This document shows, in pieces, positions 43,213 to 51,947 of a stretch of DNA of 64,000 bases. Each line of letters begins with the position of its first letter. Position 1 is the stretch's first letter. Under the pieces are notes generated by a model. That model searched no databases, had not been told where the DNA came from, and saw only the letters and a list, made by a program, of their open reading frames with translations. Made by a program: the position numbers and the translations under genes. Source of the stretch: Paraburkholderia graminis C4D1M (GTDB lineage: Bacteria; Pseudomonadota; Gammaproteobacteria; Burkholderiales; Burkholderiaceae); the NCBI RefSeq assembly GCF_000172415.1, contig NZ_ABLD01000012.1, positions 62,001 through 126,000 on the forward strand, read 5' to 3'.

Positions 43213-43288
43213 GGGGCGTTAGCTCAGTTGGTAGAGCAGCGGACTCTTAATCCGTAGGTCGAGTGTTCGAGTCACTCACGCCCCACCA
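43213..43288 (+). tRNA. tRNA-Lys (anticodon CTT)
   Basis: A 76-nt cloverleaf has an encoded CCA. The acceptor GGGGCGT/ACGCCCC pairs fully. The anticodon stem GCGGA/TCCGT has a final G-T wobble, the loop is CTCTTAA, and the anticodon CTT reads AAG. The T-arm is GAGTG/CACTC with TTCGAGT. A terminator follows. Confidence 0.97.
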
Positions 43289-43298
43289 AAGAATTTCG

Positions 43299-43331
43299 AA
43301 GGGTTACAAGCGATTGCTTGTAACCCTTTTT
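43299..43331 (+). terminator. Rho-independent terminator of tRNA-Lys
   Basis: Arms GGGTTACAAGC (43301-43311) and its complement (43316-43326) pair perfectly around GATT and are followed by five T. It begins about 10 bases past the tRNA CCA end. Confidence 0.93.
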
Positions 43332-43360
43332 GCATTGGATCTGCGTCCCAAGCAAACCCG

Positions 43361-43846
43361 TCAGTCGTAGCTGACCACGACCGTCACCGGTTTGTTCGCC
43401 GAAGGCACATTGCCGCTTTTCGCGCCGAGCGACAGTACGCCGCCCGCGCCGCCCACGTGATACTGACCGTCCGCTCCTGGCCGGGCCATACGGCCTGTGC
43501 CGTCGATGAAAGACGTCGCGACGGTATCCAGCGCGGCGGCGCCGATGCGTGACGCCGCGCCGTCGTTGATCCGCAACGTCACATCAGCGCTTGGCGCGCC
43601 GCCGGGTGGCGCCGCGAACGTCACAGTGACCGCGGACCCGTCGTGTCCAGTCCAGAGCGTATCCGACCGCGGCGCAGGTGTTTGTCGCACGGTCGTGATA
43701 TTGAACTGCGGACCGACGAGCGCGCCGGAGAAATGTATCGTGCCGCCATTCGCCGCGGATGCCGCTCCCGGAACCGCCAGGAACGCCACCGTACCCCATG
43801 CAACCACGCGGGCCAACCGCCCAATTCGCCGACTCTTCGCTTTCAT
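43361..43846 (-). CDS. Orphan secreted pilin-like protein
   Basis: This 161-residue protein has a basic N-terminus and a hydrophobic signal peptide, with cleavage likely after AASA (about residue 31). The mature start NGGTIHFSGALVG resembles the first strand of chaperone-usher pilins such as FimA (NGGTVHFKGEVV). The end VTVVVSYD has the alternating hydrophobic pattern and penultimate Tyr of pilin C-termini. Unlike normal pilins it has no cysteine at all. There is no usher or chaperone gene nearby. GGAGGT lies five bases before ATG 43846. Function is not known; pilin-fold is inference from the two termini. Confidence 0.72.
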   Translation of the reverse strand: MKAKSRRIGRLARVVAWGTVAFLAVPGAASAANGGTIHFSGALVGPQFNITTVRQTPAPRSDTLWTGHDGSAVTVTFAAPPGGAPSADVTLRINDGAASRIGAAALDTVATSFIDGTGRMARPGADGQYHVGGAGGVLSLGAKSGNVPSANKPVTVVVSYD

Positions 43847-44251
43847 CACGACCTCCGTGCGGGCAATCCTCTGTGCCGCCTTGCGGCGGATCCAGTGCAT
43901 CAAGCCTTGTTTACGGCATGTCACGAATCTGTCTTGAATATGACGAAATATAGTAGGCAAATCGTAAGACGGTGGATCTTTTCACCATCCGCCGACAGCG
44001 CCCAAGGTTGAGCGCGTCATGCGCCGTCATTCCCACATCCCGCCAAACCCCCGCACATTCCCCCCGCCGCCGTGTTACCGATGCGTAACGAATTATTGCG
44101 AACTATTATCATCCGTGTAATGATACTGATTCTCATTTGAGAACAAGACGATGGGTCCAGCCCTTTGACGCAGACAGTCCGGCTGTCGGTGCTGCAACGG
44201 GCGCTGGCGTCCGTCGAATCAGAACAATAGCGACAACGACAGGGTATTGAG
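43847..44251. other. Intergenic region with Fur box
   Basis: The 405 bases between the divergent pilin-like gene and the siderophore receptor hold no gene I can support. The right half is AT-richer than its surroundings and contains the Fur box at 44121-44135. Iron-regulated transcription of the receptor probably starts here. Confidence 0.5.
44121..44135 (+). promoter_or_regulatory. Fur box
   Basis: TGATACT-G-ATTCTCA matches the 7-1-7 Fur consensus TGATAAT-n-ATTATCA at 12 of 14 positions. It lies 116 bases before the receptor ATG, in the only AT-rich part of the region. Confidence 0.75.
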
Positions 44252-46489
44252 ATGTTCCGAAACACGCCTCTCGCGGCGGCCGTTCTGGTCGCGTTCGCGA
44301 CGCCGCTTTACGCTCAAACGACGACAACGCCCGCGACCGGCGCCCAGCCCGCGTCATCCAGTTCGACTCCGACTCCGACTTCGACTTCCACGCCCACCCA
44401 GACCGCCGACAGCGCCACGCTGCCCGCCGTCAAGGTGACCGGTCAAAACGGCGCGTCGGCGGAATTCGCGGCTGACGTCTCGAGCGTCGGCGCAAAAGTG
44501 CCGACCGCCCTGCGCGACATTCCGCAAGCTGCCGTCGTGGTGCCGAAGTCGGTGCTGCAATCGCAAGCCGCGAGCTCGTTTACGGACGCGTTGCGCAATG
44601 TGCCGGGCATCACCATCGGCGCCGCGGAAGGCGGACAGATCGGCAACAACATCAACCTGCGCGGCTTCTCGGCGCGCACCGACATCTATCTCGACGGTTT
44701 CCGCGATCGCGGCCAGTACTATCGCGACACCTTCAACCTCGAATCGATCGACGTGCTGTACGGCCCGTCGTCGCTGTACTTCGGACGCGGCTCGACGGGC
44801 GGCGTCATCAATCAGGTCAGCAAGCAGCCCACACTGAAGCCGCGCGCGGACGTGTCCGTGCAAGCGGGCACGCACGACCGCTATCGCACGACCGTCGACC
44901 TGAATACGCCGATCACGTCGACGTCCGCGTTCCGCATCAACGCGTTCGGCCAGGACCTCGGTTCGTCGCGCGACGTGATGAAGAGCAAGGATTACGGCGT
45001 CGCGCCCGAAGTCAAATTCGGCATCGGCACGCCGACCGAAATCACGCTGTCCGCGCTGATCCAGCACAACCGCGATCAGCCCGACTACGGCATTCCGGCG
45101 CTCAACGGCCACCCGGCACCGGTCAATCGCGGCACGTTCTACGGCTTCACCGACGACCGCACGATGCAGGACGTGCAAACGCTCAACGCACGCATCGAAC
45201 ACCGCTTCAACGACAACCTGAAGGTGCGCAATCAGACGCAGTTCAGCCACTACAGCACGGAAGCCCGCGCGACAAACGCGGCTTCGGTGCTGACGGGTCC
45301 GCTGCCGACATCGACGGCGCTGACCAACGGCAATTTCACGAGCATCGATCCGTCGAAACTGTTCGTGAAGCTGCAAGGCAAGGACCGCAACATCAATGAC
45401 CACTCGGTCTACAACTCGACGGACGTCGAGGCAAAATTCAACACCGGCTTCATCAAGCATGAAGTCGTCGCGGGCGTCGACCTGAGCCACGAGACGTACA
45501 GCAACCAGAGCTTCACGACGACGACGCCGGGCTTACCGTCGAACACGATCGCCATCGTGCCGCTCGTCGATCCGTCGTACACGAAGCGTCCGTCGAATGC
45601 GAAAACCGTTGCGACGAATCTCGCGGAGTCGAGCGCGAACGGCGTCGGCGTTTATGCGAACGATACGGTGTCGATCGGCGAACACTGGAAGGTCGTGGGC
45701 GGCCTGCGCTGGGACCGCTACGAAGCGTCGATTCACAACTCGATCAATGTGCCTTCGTATGCGACGCAGACGAACTACTTCACGAGCGTGCGCGGCGGCG
45801 TGATCTGGCAGCCGACCGACTGGCAGTCCTACTACGTGTCGTACGGCACGTCGTTCAATCCGTCGCTCGAAGCGCTGACGCTCACGAACCAGCAGCAGAA
45901 TCTGCCGCCGGAGCATAACAAGTCGTATGAAGTCGGCGCGAAGTGGGACCTGCTCGGCGGCGGTCTGTCGGTCACGCAATCGCTCTTCAACATCGAAAAG
46001 ACGAACGCGCGGACGTTGAACTCGGACGGCAGCTACACGCTCGACGGCGACGTGCGCGTGCGCGGCTACCAGCTCGGCGTGGCCGGCCACATCACGAACA
46101 AGTGGCAAGTGTTCGGCGGCTACACGTACATGGACGCGACGATTCTGAAGGCGCTCGACGGCACCGCCGGCAAGACGCCCGCGAACACGCCGCGCAACAT
46201 GCTGACGCTGTGGACGACCTACGCATTCACGCCGCACTGGGAAATCGGCGGCGGGCCGATCTACACGTCGTCGCGTTACGCCGCGAACAACAACTTCGTG
46301 AAGGTCGGCGGCTATACGCGCTGGGACGCGATGGCCGCGTATCACGCGAAAAAGTACGACGTCCAATTCAACGTGCTCAACCTGACGGACAAGAACTACT
46401 ACGACGCGCTGATTCCATCGGACGGCGGACGCGCGGTGCCGGGCAACGGCCGCACGTTCCTCGCGACGCTAAACTATCGGTTCTTCTGA
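44252..46489 (+). CDS. TonB-dependent catecholate-type siderophore receptor
   Basis: This 745-residue outer-membrane protein has a signal peptide (cleavage near LYAQ, residue 22), a Thr/Ser/Pro-rich linker, and a TonB-box-like LPAVKVTG. A plug domain follows (LRDIPQAAVVVP, LRGFSARTDIYLDGFRDRG, VLYGPSSLYFGRGSTGGVIN), then the 22-strand barrel ending in a terminal Phe (LATLNYRFF). It is of the Fiu/PiuA type, which takes up iron-catecholate monomers. The upstream Fur box and downstream piuC fit this assignment. Confidence 0.93.
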   Translation: MFRNTPLAAAVLVAFATPLYAQTTTTPATGAQPASSSSTPTPTSTSTPTQTADSATLPAVKVTGQNGASAEFAADVSSVGAKVPTALRDIPQAAVVVPKSVLQSQAASSFTDALRNVPGITIGAAEGGQIGNNINLRGFSARTDIYLDGFRDRGQYYRDTFNLESIDVLYGPSSLYFGRGSTGGVINQVSKQPTLKPRADVSVQAGTHDRYRTTVDLNTPITSTSAFRINAFGQDLGSSRDVMKSKDYGVAPEVKFGIGTPTEITLSALIQHNRDQPDYGIPALNGHPAPVNRGTFYGFTDDRTMQDVQTLNARIEHRFNDNLKVRNQTQFSHYSTEARATNAASVLTGPLPTSTALTNGNFTSIDPSKLFVKLQGKDRNINDHSVYNSTDVEAKFNTGFIKHEVVAGVDLSHETYSNQSFTTTTPGLPSNTIAIVPLVDPSYTKRPSNAKTVATNLAESSANGVGVYANDTVSIGEHWKVVGGLRWDRYEASIHNSINVPSYATQTNYFTSVRGGVIWQPTDWQSYYVSYGTSFNPSLEALTLTNQQQNLPPEHNKSYEVGAKWDLLGGGLSVTQSLFNIEKTNARTLNSDGSYTLDGDVRVRGYQLGVAGHITNKWQVFGGYTYMDATILKALDGTAGKTPANTPRNMLTLWTTYAFTPHWEIGGGPIYTSSRYAANNNFVKVGGYTRWDAMAAYHAKKYDVQFNVLNLTDKNYYDALIPSDGGRAVPGNGRTFLATLNYRFF

Positions 46490-46543
46490 TCGCCGAGGCG
46501 GCGATCAGCAGCACAACGCGCGGTTTCGCAGGAAAGTCCAACG

Positions 46544-47230
46544 ATGATTGTCTCGATTCCCGATGTATTCAGTCCCGCCGACACCGCCGCGATGCGTGCG
46601 CAACTCGAAGCGGCCACGGACGCATGGGTCGACGGCCGCGCGACCGCGGGCTATCAGGGCGCGCCCGTCAAGCGCAACCAGCAGATCGCGGAAGGCTCAT
46701 CCATCGCGCTCGAAATGGGCGACAGAATCATCGCGGCGCTCGAACGGCATCCGCTTTTCATCAGCGCCGCGCTGCCGAACAAGGTTTATCCGCCGCTCTT
46801 TAACCGCTACGAAGGCGGCATGCATTTCGGCAGCCATGTCGACGGAGCGATTCGCCTCGTGCCCGGCAGCGGCGTACGCGTGCGCACCGATCTATCGGTC
46901 ACGCTGTTCCTCACGCCGCCCGACGAGTACGACGGCGGCGAACTGCTGATCGAAGACACCTTCGGCGTGCAGGAAGTGAAGCTGCCCGCGGGCCATGCGA
47001 TCCTTTATCCCGGCACGAGTCTGCACCAGGTGCGGCCCGTGACGCGCGGCGCGCGCGTGTCGAGCTTCTTCTGGGTACAGAGCCTCGTGCGCGACGACAC
47101 GCAGCGCGCGATGCTGTTCGACATCGACGGCGCGATCCAGCGTTTGAACGCCTCGAACGCGGACGATGCCGCGCGCCGCACGCTAGTCGGCTGTTATCAC
47201 AACCTGCTGCGCATGTGGAGCGAAACGTAA
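46544..47230 (+). CDS. piuC: PKHD-type Fe(II)/2-oxoglutarate hydroxylase PiuC
   Basis: This 228-residue dioxygenase (PiuC/YbiX family) has iron ligands His98 and Asp100 in FGSHVDGAI and His161 in GTSLHQVRPV, followed by the 2-oxoglutarate-binding Arg in TRGAR. The gene regularly accompanies PiuA/Fiu receptors and is iron regulated, and its substrate is unknown. An AGGAAAGTCC ribosome-binding site precedes the ATG, 54 bases after the receptor stop. Confidence 0.92.
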   Translation: MIVSIPDVFSPADTAAMRAQLEAATDAWVDGRATAGYQGAPVKRNQQIAEGSSIALEMGDRIIAALERHPLFISAALPNKVYPPLFNRYEGGMHFGSHVDGAIRLVPGSGVRVRTDLSVTLFLTPPDEYDGGELLIEDTFGVQEVKLPAGHAILYPGTSLHQVRPVTRGARVSSFFWVQSLVRDDTQRAMLFDIDGAIQRLNASNADDAARRTLVGCYHNLLRMWSET

Positions 47231-47516
47231 ATCGGCAATAGCGGCGGATTTGCCCTGCAAGGTGGCTAGAGCGATGCGCATTTTTGTCCTACGCTTTAAG
47301 CGCGACGCGTGGCGCATCCGTGTGTTTGCGCACCACAGCAATCCGGCGAGCACTCCGCCTTCACGCGTGCGCAAGGTCCTCCCGCACAATCACAGTCCAG
47401 GTGGCTGGAGGCTGATCGTGAGTCAAGCAATCGCCTGATCGAAGATTCAGGCAGCCCGGGGATTGCAGCTCCGAGAACCGGTGCACCTCCCCGGCGCATT
47501 CTCATGGAGGATGACG

Positions 47517-48170
47517 ATGTCGATTCGACTTGGAGAAGAAGCGCCCGATTTCACCGCGGAAACCACCGAAGGCACGATCCGTTTCCACGAATGGATCGGC
47601 GACCATTGGGTGATCCTGTTTTCGCATCCGAAGGATTTCACGCCCGTCTGCACGACCGAGCTCGGCTACATGGCCGGCCTCAAGCCCGAATTCGAAAAGC
47701 GCAACACGAAGATTATCGGCCTGAGTGTGGACCCCGTCAGCGATCACGAGAGGTGGGTGAAGGACATTGAAGAGACGCAGGGCCACGCGGTCAACTATCC
47801 GCTCATCGGCGACGCGGATCTGAACGTCGCGAAGCTCTACGACATGATCCACCCCAATGCGGGCGGCGGCACGCGCACTGCGGCGGACAACGCGACGGTG
47901 CGCTCGGTGTTCATCATCGGGCCGGACAAAAAGGTCAAAGCCATGCTCGTGTATCCGATGAGTTCCGGGCGCAATTTCGACGAAGTGCTGCGTCTGCTCG
48001 ACTCGTTGCAGTTGAACGCGAAGCATACGGTGGCCACACCCGTGAACTGGAAACCGGGGGATGATGTCATCATTCCGACATCCGTCTCGAACGATGATGC
48101 GGCGAAGAAATACCCTGAGGGCTTCAAGACCTTGAAGCCGTATCTGCGGTACGTTGCACAGCCACGGTGA
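47517..48170 (+). CDS. 1-Cys peroxiredoxin (Prx6 type)
   Basis: This 217-residue peroxidase has peroxidatic Cys45 in FTPVCTTEL, with Thr and Arg of the active site around it. The long C-terminal arm with VATPVNWKPGDDVIIP is typical of the Prx6 group. It reduces hydroperoxides. ATG 47517 (MSIRLGEEAPDF) is chosen because GGAGG ends seven bases upstream; an ATG two codons earlier abuts that GGAGG. The sulfur gene follows closely, which suggests a shared stress role. Confidence 0.9.
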   Translation: MSIRLGEEAPDFTAETTEGTIRFHEWIGDHWVILFSHPKDFTPVCTTELGYMAGLKPEFEKRNTKIIGLSVDPVSDHERWVKDIEETQGHAVNYPLIGDADLNVAKLYDMIHPNAGGGTRTAADNATVRSVFIIGPDKKVKAMLVYPMSSGRNFDEVLRLLDSLQLNAKHTVATPVNWKPGDDVIIPTSVSNDDAAKKYPEGFKTLKPYLRYVAQPR

Positions 48171-48221
48171 GATTGCGGCGCAGTAAAACCGGGCGCCGCC
48201 ACGCGCCCGGTTGTCTCGACG

Positions 48222-49319
48222 ATGCGCGCCACGGAGAAAACAACCTTGCTGATTTTCCGCCAACTAATCGACCCGCAATCGTCCACGTACACGTATCTTC
48301 TCGCCGATAGCACGACGCGAGAGGCCATTCTGATCGATCCGGTATTCGAGCAGGTGCGCCGCGATACGGCGCTGATCCAGGAACTCGGGCTGCGCCTCCT
48401 CTATACAATCGACACCCACGTCCACGCCGATCATGTGACGGGTGCGTGGATGCTCAAACGCCGCACCGGCAGCGCGATCGCCATATCGGCGGCAAGCGGC
48501 GCGGAAGGTGCGGACCGCTATCTGAATCACGGCGACCGATGCGAGTTCGGCACGCACTGGCTCGAAGTGCGCGCGACGCCAGGCCACACGAACGGCTGCA
48601 TCAGCCTCGCGCTCGACGACGGCACGATGATGTTCACCGGCGACTGCCTGCTGATCCGCGGCACGGGCCGCACCGACTTTCAGAAGGGCGACGCACGCGC
48701 GATGTTCCGCGCGATCCACGGCGAGATTTTCAGCCAGCCCGAAAGCTGCCTGCTTTATCCGGCACACGATTATCGCGGCTTGACCGTGACGAGCGTCGGC
48801 GAAGAGCGGCGCTTCAATCCGCGCCTCGGCGGTGAACTGTGCGAAGACGACTTCGTCGGCTATGTGACGAATCTGCGGTTGCCGCATCCGAAGCAGATCG
48901 ACATTGCGGTGCCCGCGAATCTCAAGTGCGGCGTTGCGGCCAGCGATCCCACGCAAGCGGCCGAACCCGATTGGGCGCCGCTCGTCTACACGTTCGCGGG
49001 CATCTGGGAAATCGGCCCGCAATGGCTCGAGGACAATCTGCGTTCCGTGCAGATAGTCGACGTGCGCGAGCCCGATGAGTTCAACGGGCCGCTTGGCCGC
49101 ATTCCGGCAGCGCGGCTCATCTCGCTCGGCGAGCTTGCCACGCGCGCCGCCGAGCTCACGAAAGAGCAGCCGATCGTGACCGTGTGCCGTGCCGGCGGCC
49201 GCTCCGCACAAGCGACGGTGATCCTGCGCCAGGCCGGATTCGACGAAGTCGCGAACCTTGCGGGCGGCATGCTGCGCTGGCGCGCGGAAGGCCGCGTCGT
49301 CGAAAATGCCGGCATGTAG
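48222..49319 (+). CDS. Persulfide dioxygenase-rhodanese fusion
   Basis: This 365-residue protein joins an ETHE1-like metallo-beta-lactamase domain (about residues 10-250) to a rhodanese domain (about 265-360). The metal motif is THVHADH (His66, His68, Asp70, His71), with further ligands in ATPGHTNGC and PAHDYRG. The rhodanese active-site Cys322 is in VTVCRAGGRSAQ. Such fusions oxidise glutathione persulfide to sulfite and can form thiosulfate; one was characterised from Burkholderia phytofirmans. The start is uncertain: a TTG at 48246 has GGAG nine bases upstream. Confidence 0.92.
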   Translation: MRATEKTTLLIFRQLIDPQSSTYTYLLADSTTREAILIDPVFEQVRRDTALIQELGLRLLYTIDTHVHADHVTGAWMLKRRTGSAIAISAASGAEGADRYLNHGDRCEFGTHWLEVRATPGHTNGCISLALDDGTMMFTGDCLLIRGTGRTDFQKGDARAMFRAIHGEIFSQPESCLLYPAHDYRGLTVTSVGEERRFNPRLGGELCEDDFVGYVTNLRLPHPKQIDIAVPANLKCGVAASDPTQAAEPDWAPLVYTFAGIWEIGPQWLEDNLRSVQIVDVREPDEFNGPLGRIPAARLISLGELATRAAELTKEQPIVTVCRAGGRSAQATVILRQAGFDEVANLAGGMLRWRAEGRVVENAGM

Positions 49320-49409
49320 CGCACATAGCAATTTCCTTCAATACACACCGCCCTGCCGCCGATACCGTTGAACCGCGTCAATCCCGCGCATTCACGTATC
49401 GAGGCACCG

Positions 49410-49997
49410 ATGTCCGCTTTGCTTTCCATGGCCGCGTTCGCGCTGGCTTCGTCGATTTCGCCAGGTCCCGTCAACGTCGTCGCGCTGAGCGCCGGCGCAC
49501 AGCATGGCTTCGCCGCGAGCATGCGGCATGTGAGCGGCGCGACCGTCGGTTTTACCGTGCTGCTTCTGCTGATCGGCCTCGGACTGCATGAACTGCTTGT
49601 GCATGTCCCCGCACTCGTGAGCATCGTCAAATGGGCCGGCGTCGCGTTTCTGCTGGTCATGGCCTACAAGCTCGCCGTCGATGACGGTCAGCTCGGCGCC
49701 GATAAACCATCGCGCGGCCCATCGTTCGCCTATGGCGCGGCGATGCAATGGCTCAACCCGAAAGCATGGCTCGCGTCGCTGGCCGGCATGGGCGCGTATG
49801 CCGCCGATGGCGACGGCAAACTCGTCTGGCAATTCACCGTGATCTACTTTGTGATCTGCTATGTGTCGATTGCAAGCTGGGCCTACGCCGGCACGTTTCT
49901 ACGCAAGTACTTGCAGGCGCCGCAGCGCGTTAGGTTGTTCAATCGGATCATGGCGGCGTTGCTTGCGGCGAGCGCGCTGTATTTGCTTGTGACGTGA
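49410..49997 (+). CDS. LysE-family transporter
   Basis: This 195-residue polytopic protein has the LysE first-helix signature SSISPGPVNVVALSAGAQHG and a second family segment AMQWLNPKAWLASLAGM. It should export amino acids or related compounds. ATG 49410 has GAGG six bases upstream and gives standard length; the longer frame adds 14 residues. It converges on the AraC-type regulator, which may control it. Confidence 0.87.
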   Translation: MSALLSMAAFALASSISPGPVNVVALSAGAQHGFAASMRHVSGATVGFTVLLLLIGLGLHELLVHVPALVSIVKWAGVAFLLVMAYKLAVDDGQLGADKPSRGPSFAYGAAMQWLNPKAWLASLAGMGAYAADGDGKLVWQFTVIYFVICYVSIASWAYAGTFLRKYLQAPQRVRLFNRIMAALLAASALYLLVT

Positions 49998-50025
49998 GGC
50001 GCCGAAAACTGCGGCAACCCCGCAG

Positions 50026-50871
50026 TCAACTGCGATATTGCCCCGGCGTCGCGGCGACGAGCCGCTTGAACGTGCGCTGCAAATGCGCCTGATCGGCGAA
50101 GCCGGCGTCGAGCGCGACGTCGGCGATCAATCGGCCGCGCCTCAGTTGAGCGCGGCTGTACTGAATGCGCCGATTGATCAGATACGCGTGCGGCGTCATG
50201 CCGTAGCGCTCCTTGAACGCGCGAATCAGATGCGACGCGGACAGGCCCGCTGCCTCGCATATGTCTTCAAGCTTCAGCGAGCGCGTGCAATTGTCGGCGA
50301 TGAATTCGGCCGCTCGCGCGAGTTGACGGCTGGCGTCGTCGTGTGAAAGCGGCGCGGGGTTCAGGCGCTGCTGCACCTCAGTGAAAAACGCCACGGCGGC
50401 GCTTTGTTTGCGCAGCAAATCCGCATCGTTGTCGACCAGAATTCCATGCAGCCGATTGAGGCCGTCGAAGAGTTCGGCGTCTGTCGTCATGGTCTGCGAG
50501 AACGCGCGAAACGCGTGGTTCTCGCTGAAGCCGAGTTCGTGTTGCAACGACGTGAGCCACGCGACGTCGACGTGAAGCATGCGATACGACCAGCGCTCGT
50601 CGGCGATGGGATTGCATGCATGAACGTCGTCGGGATTCATCAGAACAACCGCGCCCGCGCCGGTCCATTCGCGCGAGTGGCGGTTCACGTACACGCTGCG
50701 TCCGCCAGTGACCGCGCCGATGGAGAAGGTTTCGTGAGAGTGCTTCGCGTAGCAGATTTCGCGGCCGTCTTCGATGGAGCGCGCCTCGATGAACGGCAAC
50801 GCCTCGCTACGCCAGAAATGCGGCTCGCTTGCGCGCTTCGCATGAATTGCCGCCGCTGTCGTTCCGCTCAT
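50026..50871 (-). CDS. AraC-family transcriptional regulator
   Basis: This 281-residue regulator has an N-terminal cupin-like ligand domain (EICYAKHSHETFSIGAVTGG and VVLMNPDDVHACNP) and a C-terminal double helix-turn-helix (LEDICEAAGLSASHLIRAFKERYGMTPHAYLINRRI). The start at 50871 follows GGAGGAGG. Members of this type often regulate adjacent LysE exporters. It is convergent with such a gene here. Confidence 0.9.
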   Translation of the reverse strand: MSGTTAAAIHAKRASEPHFWRSEALPFIEARSIEDGREICYAKHSHETFSIGAVTGGRSVYVNRHSREWTGAGAVVLMNPDDVHACNPIADERWSYRMLHVDVAWLTSLQHELGFSENHAFRAFSQTMTTDAELFDGLNRLHGILVDNDADLLRKQSAAVAFFTEVQQRLNPAPLSHDDASRQLARAAEFIADNCTRSLKLEDICEAAGLSASHLIRAFKERYGMTPHAYLINRRIQYSRAQLRRGRLIADVALDAGFADQAHLQRTFKRLVAATPGQYRS

Positions 50872-51022
50872 TCGCGCGCCCTCCTCCGGTGTACGTGGGC
50901 CTCGCGGAAATGCGCGGCTGTCAAAAGCCGCAAGTTCGGCGAGGCCACTTATCGTAGCCGTCAAACGCGCGGCCAACAAGCGGACTTATGCGTGCGCTGC
51001 GGATGTTGCGCACCGCAAGCGG

Positions 51023-51817
51023 TTACTTCGCGGAAACGTCGATATTGCCGAGGTATTTCGCTGCGAGCGTCTTCACGGTGCCGTCCGCCTGCACCTTCGC
51101 AATCGCCGCGTTCAGGCGGTCGCGCAATGCCGTATCGCCCTTGCGGATGCCATAGGCGATACCGCTGCCGAGAATCTTGTCGTCGCGCACCGGTTGTCCG
51201 ACGAATGCGTAGTCCTTGCCGTTCGGCTTCGACAGAAAACCGGTTTGTCCCGCGGGCGCGAGCACGAGCGTTGCATCGACACGCCCCGCGACCAGGTCCG
51301 TGTACACCTGATTCTGATCCTGATACGGCACGACGGTGACGCCCGCGGGTTCCCAATGCGTCTTCGCAAACGTCTCCTGAATCGACGCCTGCAACACGCC
51401 CACGCGTTTGCCCTTCAATGCTTCGGCAGTCGGCAGCAGACCGCTGTCGCGCTTTGCGATCAACTGCGTCGGCACGCGATAGACGACCGTCGTGAAGTCG
51501 ATCGCCTGGCGACGCTGTTCGGTCGCATTCATCGCCGAGTTGATCGCGTCGAATTTGCGGCCTTGCAGCGCCGGAATCAAACCGTCGAACGATGTCTCCA
51601 CCCATTTGCAGGTCATCTTCGCGGCGGCGCACACTGCATTGCCGACGTCGATGTCGAGACCTTGCAGCTCGCCGCCCGGTCCCTTCGATTCGAACGGCGG
51701 ATACTGCGCTTCGAGCCCGAAACGCAGCGTCGATGTGTCAGCGGCAACGGCAGCGGACGATGCCGCCACCGATGCAAACGCGCAAGCGAGCGCCAACAAA
51801 GACTTGAGCAGTTTCAT
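51023..51817 (-). CDS. Arg/Lys/ornithine-type ABC transporter binding protein
   Basis: This 264-residue protein has a signal peptide (cleavage near VAADTS, about residue 27) and a type II periplasmic-binding fold. Recognisable segments are LRFGLEAQYPPFESKG, LQGLDIDVGNAVCAAAKMTC and FDAINSAMNATEQR. It binds basic polar amino acids and delivers them to an inner-membrane transporter. No permease or ATPase gene is adjacent, so it is an orphan in this window. Confidence 0.9.
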   Translation of the reverse strand: MKLLKSLLALACAFASVAASSAAVAADTSTLRFGLEAQYPPFESKGPGGELQGLDIDVGNAVCAAAKMTCKWVETSFDGLIPALQGRKFDAINSAMNATEQRRQAIDFTTVVYRVPTQLIAKRDSGLLPTAEALKGKRVGVLQASIQETFAKTHWEPAGVTVVPYQDQNQVYTDLVAGRVDATLVLAPAGQTGFLSKPNGKDYAFVGQPVRDDKILGSGIAYGIRKGDTALRDRLNAAIAKVQADGTVKTLAAKYLGNIDVSAK

Positions 51818-51947
51818 AGCAGGTCCCTTTCCTTCGGTTTCGTTGTAGTACGCGTTGTAGTACGAATGCGTAGCGTGTGAATATGCAATGGCGCGACGAT
51901 CATACTGCGTTCAAAAATGACAGCGCCGCGCTCACGCGCACGCAGTT

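Noticed and set aside
43213..43960. Integration site of a mobile element at tRNA-Lys
   Set aside because: No integrase gene and no repeated 3' tRNA end nearby; the terminator follows directly.
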